9,715 bases of DNA from Bacteriovorax sp. UBA1852 (lineage in GTDB: Bacteria > Bdellovibrionota > Bacteriovoracia > Bacteriovoracales > Bacteriovoracaceae), in NCBI GenBank assembly GCA_002338505.1, contig DDIK01000144.1, positions 34,450 through 44,164 on the forward strand, given 5' to 3'. Position numbers and translations under genes: made by a program. How positions within the stretch are numbered: position 1 is the stretch's first letter; every line of letters starts with the position of its first letter. Shown piece by piece: positions 7,143-9,715 of this stretch. Under the pieces are notes generated by a model. That model searched no databases, was not told the origin of the DNA, and was given only the letters and a program-made list of their open reading frames with translations.

Positions 7143-8918
7143 ATGGCTAAGAAGAAAGGACTCTTTTCTAAATTTAAAAAATCACTCTCAAAGAAATCTG
7201 ATGATATCTCTGAAGAAATTGACGACGATGCGATTGAACTAGATGAGTTCGATGAGCAGTTCATAGAAGTCGATGAGGATGATAACTCTCAAATATTAAA
7301 TGAGAGAGAGTTCCAAGGTGAGAACACAGGCATCTTTGCGAAGATTAAATCAAAGATAAGCAAGAGTGATGTAGTAGACGACGAAGAATTTGAAGATGAA
7401 GATGAATATATTGATGATGCCGATGATCAGGGCATAGAAGAAACTGCGACCAATACCGCAGAGAAAGACTCAGGATTCTTTTCAAAAGTAAAATCGAAAC
7501 TATCAAGAAATGACAAAGAAAATCAGGAAGAAATTCACGAAGAAATTGAAGAGCTCGAAGGCGATGATGAAAGTGGGCCCATAGAGCTAAATGCAGACTC
7601 AGAAGATGAACAAGAAGCTGCGTCACAAGAAACAAAGACTGTGCAAATAATTGCCGACAGCACGAATACAGAGATAAAAGTCAACGTCCCACAAGATTTA
7701 ACAAGTATTGAGAATAGTCTCGATACCCTTGAAGAACTTAATCAAGAAGAACAAGCTGAGCAAAATTTAGAAACAAATAACATATCAAATGATATCATTG
7801 AAGAAGTTGATACAGAGGACGAATACGAAGAAGATCTTGCTCCTCCACCAAAGAACTTAAGACTAAAAGCAATTGATAACCTCGTTGCTAAGTTTAAAAA
7901 TAGAGAAGCTGGTAAGAGAGCATTTAATTTAGCTCCTAAGGCAAATGGAAAATCAAAGACTTCAAGTTCTGGAAGTGAGCAACTGATATTATCAATTCTA
8001 GGAAAAGATGGTCGTGCAAAAACTCACAAAGTCTTTATATACGCACTGTCTCTTACCCTTTTCTATAATGTTGGTAAATTTACAGGACTATTTCTTGGTA
8101 AAGAAAAGCCCCAAGCACCTCAAAGTAACTTTTCAAGACCTAAGACCTATAACCCAAGAAAAGATATAGCAGCAATTGAGCGCAATAATATTTTCAATGC
8201 ACTTGAGTCGGAAGAGGAAAAAGTCGTCAAGGATGAGCCTAAGAAAACGACAGAGCCGGAGATAAAGGTTTGCTTAACTGCTCAGAGTAAATCAAGACTT
8301 TCTTTAAAGCTTCTTCACACAGTCGTTCTTCAAGACACAGTAAAATCAGTAGCAAGCGTTAGCAAAAGAGGAAAAATTCTAAATATTAGAGAAGGCGAAA
8401 GAATTGATAACCTAGCGGAAATAGGCCGGATTGAAAACAAGAGGATAATCTTTAAAAATCTCTCTTCAAAAAAATGTGAATACATCGCTAGTGAAAAAGA
8501 TAAGAAGGCGCTCTTTCCTGAACCAAAAATTGTTTCCGCAAAAGAAGGTAAGAAACTTACCAAAAAATCAAATAGAGATAATATTCAAGTTGAGGGAAAT
8601 AAGTTTAAAATCAAAAAGTCTCTCAGAGACGAGCTTCTCTCAAATGTTGGTGAAATATTAACTCAAGCAAGAGCTGTACCTATAAAGAACCCTGATGGAA
8701 CTTTGTCTTTCAAAATGACGGAAGTCGTCCCTGGTTCAATCTTTTCTCAGTTAAATATCAAGAATGGCGACATTGTGACTGGTTTAAACGGTAGAAAGAT
8801 AAAGAATATGAATGAATTGATGTCCATGTTTGGAAAAATTAAACAGAATAACAATTACGAAATTACTATAAAAAGAGATGGAGCTGAGCAAAATCTAAAC
8901 TACAACTTTACTGATTAA
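7143..8918 (+). CDS. gspC: Type II secretion protein GspC with very long acidic cytoplasmic domain
   Basis: GspC links the inner-membrane platform of the type II secretion system to the secretin GspD. From ATG 7143 it has 591 residues; GTG 7107 would add twelve but lacks a ribosome site. Residues 1 to about 295 are predicted cytoplasmic, strongly acidic, and carry three basic amphipathic repeats: G-L-F-S-K-F-K (6-12), G-I-F-A-K-I-K (63-69) and G-F-F-S-K-V-K (111-117), with a degenerate fourth near 246. One membrane helix lies at about 296-319. The periplasmic part begins with the GspC homology region (E-R-N-N-I-F-N, then about 375-450), which contains the only two cysteines, C377 and C445. 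A linker leads to a C-terminal PDZ domain (about 493-588, with V-V-P-G-S-I-F and N-G-D-I-V-T-G-L-N-G). Most GspC proteins are roughly half this length with a short cytoplasmic tail. gspD follows, in the usual gsp order, which supports the call. Confidence 0.87.
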   Translation: MAKKKGLFSKFKKSLSKKSDDISEEIDDDAIELDEFDEQFIEVDEDDNSQILNEREFQGENTGIFAKIKSKISKSDVVDDEEFEDEDEYIDDADDQGIEETATNTAEKDSGFFSKVKSKLSRNDKENQEEIHEEIEELEGDDESGPIELNADSEDEQEAASQETKTVQIIADSTNTEIKVNVPQDLTSIENSLDTLEELNQEEQAEQNLETNNISNDIIEEVDTEDEYEEDLAPPPKNLRLKAIDNLVAKFKNREAGKRAFNLAPKANGKSKTSSSGSEQLILSILGKDGRAKTHKVFIYALSLTLFYNVGKFTGLFLGKEKPQAPQSNFSRPKTYNPRKDIAAIERNNIFNALESEEEKVVKDEPKKTTEPEIKVCLTAQSKSRLSLKLLHTVVLQDTVKSVASVSKRGKILNIREGERIDNLAEIGRIENKRIIFKNLSSKKCEYIASEKDKKALFPEPKIVSAKEGKKLTKKSNRDNIQVEGNKFKIKKSLRDELLSNVGEILTQARAVPIKNPDGTLSFKMTEVVPGSIFSQLNIKNGDIVTGLNGRKIKNMNELMSMFGKIKQNNNYEITIKRDGAEQNLNYNFTD

Positions 8919-9014
8919 CTCAAGTTTTAACAAAGTCTTCACATAAGTGTGACACTGAAAGAATAAAAAATGCGATCATGGAAGTGAGAAAAGTTCTCCA
9001 ACCAGAGCGCTAAG

Positions 9015-9045
9015 TATTAATATTTGTTAGAATATTATTAATATT
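9015..9045. promoter_or_regulatory. AT-rich repeats upstream of gspD
   Basis: TATTAATATT occurs at 9015-9024 and again at 9036-9045, 21 bp (two helical turns) apart. The second copy lies within the palindrome AATATTA-T-TAATATT (9031-9045). TAGAATATTA at 9028-9037 is identical to the -10 region of gspC (7083-7092). A -10 box here (TAGAAT or TATTAT) is possible but no acceptable -35 is seen. The 156-bp gspC-gspD gap otherwise holds only short weak dyads. Confidence 0.3.
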
Positions 9046-9078
9046 ATGGGCATATACCAAGGATTGGTGACTGAATGA
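9046..9078 (+). CDS. Possible short reading frame overlapping the gspD start
   Basis: ATG 9046 opens ten codons (M-G-I-Y-Q-G-L-V-T-E) ending at TGA 9076-9078, which overlaps the gspD ATG in the ATGA arrangement typical of translational coupling. It has no Shine-Dalgarno of its own, so translation is doubtful; it is listed because gspC also has a small frame ending just before its start. Confidence 0.22.
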   Translation: MGIYQGLVTE

Positions 9079-9715
9079 AAAAATCATTTGTCTTAATTAC
9101 ACTTTTTACTCTTCCTCTGCATGCACAGTTTGATAAGTACAAGTCAAAATCAAACTTCGACAAGAGCGATAAAAAAGATTCTATTACTAAGCTAGCTGAA
9201 GAGTCCTCTGGACCAGACGTATTTGGAAGAACGCAAAAAGACCTCCCAAAGTCTGATAAGAAGTACGTTAACCTCAATCCTGAAACTGCTTTTGGCCCTG
9301 AAGTTATTACAAGCTTTGACTTTAAAGATGCCTCACTGGAAGACCTTACTGCTCATATGCAAAAGATGACAGGATTAAACCTCATTTTAGATAAGGACTT
9401 AAAAGGTAAAATTTCAATCTCTGCTCCTACCCCTATTACAGTTGGAGATGCATGGCAAGCCTATCTTGCTGCCCTTAATATGAATGGCTTAACGATGGTA
9501 AAAAGTGGTGCTTTTTATAAGATCGTTAAAGCAAGAGATATTCGTTATGTCCCTACAAAGATCTACACAGGTAATTATGTACCTGATACAGAAAACTACA
9601 TGATGAAAATTATTTCATTAAAAAATATTAATTCAACTGAGGTATCAAGATCATTTAGACCTTTTATGTCGAGATATGGACGTATTATTGAAATCAAGCA
9701 AACTAATACAATTAT
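9075..9715 (+). CDS. gspD: Type II secretion secretin GspD, N-terminal part
   Basis: GspD forms the outer-membrane channel of the type II secretion system. The frame is cut by the right window edge after 213 codons. A signal peptide (M-K-K, hydrophobic F5-L15, cleavage after L-H-A17) is followed by a charged Lys/Asp/Ser-rich stretch of about 60 residues, longer than the short lead usual before the N0 domain. N0 spans about 79-160 (F-D-F-K-D-A-S-L-E-D-L, then N-L-I-L-D-K-D-L-K-G-K-I-S, then W-Q-A-Y-L-A-A-L, then Y-K-I-V). N1 begins at about 174 (Y-M-M-K-I-I-S-L-K-N-I-N-S-T-E-V, then F-R-P-F-M-S). The secretin core lies outside. ATG 9075 is preceded by GGTGA four bases and AAGGA eleven bases upstream. 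The N0 domain is the known binding partner of the GspC homology region encoded just upstream. Confidence 0.93.
   Translation, partial: MKKSFVLITLFTLPLHAQFDKYKSKSNFDKSDKKDSITKLAEESSGPDVFGRTQKDLPKSDKKYVNLNPETAFGPEVITSFDFKDASLEDLTAHMQKMTGLNLILDKDLKGKISISAPTPITVGDAWQAYLAALNMNGLTMVKSGAFYKIVKARDIRYVPTKIYTGNYVPDTENYMMKIISLKNINSTEVSRSFRPFMSRYGRIIEIKQTNTI

Noticed and set aside
8939..8956. TCACA-TAAG-TGTGA and AGTGT-G-ACACT dyads after gspC
   Set aside because: Short stems, loops too small or alternative, and no U-tract; the spacing does not match a CRP site, so neither a terminator nor an operator is supported.
8978..9013. Twelve-codon frame (M-E-V-R-K...) in the gspC-gspD gap
   Set aside because: No ribosome site and no relation to the neighbouring starts; expected by chance.

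Overview
The window is low-GC, gene-dense bacterial chromosome with long intact reading frames. A type II secretion start (gspC then gspD), an RND exporter and a lipoprotein indicate a Gram-negative cell with two membranes. The AT-rich coding, the collagen-like protein ending in a Cys-containing cap and the style of the GspC/GspD proteins fit a Bdellovibrionota member such as Bacteriovorax/Halobacteriovorax. That assignment is an inference from overall feel; no marker gene is present.

Layout. Bases 2-247 (+) are the 3' end of a collagen-like protein with a perfect 9-nt GGTCAAGAT tandem repeat. A 13-bp hairpin at 261-291 separates it from three genes read leftwards on the minus strand. These are, in order of transcription: a VLCAD-type acyl-CoA dehydrogenase (6976 to 5210), closed by a strong intrinsic terminator; a lipoprotein with FG-GAP/VCBS repeats and an ASPIC/UnbV domain (5131 to 3440); and an RND-family inner-membrane exporter (3372 to 277). 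The lipoprotein gene seems to have its own promoter, whose -35 box lies in the terminator stem of the dehydrogenase and whose predicted start site is the A of the ATG, so its mRNA may be leaderless. Only 67 bp separate the lipoprotein from the RND gene, with no strong terminator between, so they may be cotranscribed.

From the divergent promoter region (about 6977-7142) gspC runs rightwards (7143-8918), then a 156-bp gap, then gspD (9075, open at the right edge). GspC and GspD are the inner-membrane clamp protein and the outer-membrane secretin of the type II secretion system. Other gsp genes probably follow outside the window.

I see no CRISPR array, transposon, phage, tRNA or defence system, and no clearly new multi-gene system. 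The most unusual object is GspC. Its cytoplasmic part is about 295 residues, far longer than the short tail normal for the family, and is built from three copies of a basic amphipathic motif (G-[LIF]-F-[SA]-K-x-K) set among very acidic stretches, resembling the acidic domain and lipid-binding helix of FtsY. Both gsp genes are also preceded by very short reading frames that end at or just before the start codon, and share a TAGAATATTA promoter-region motif.
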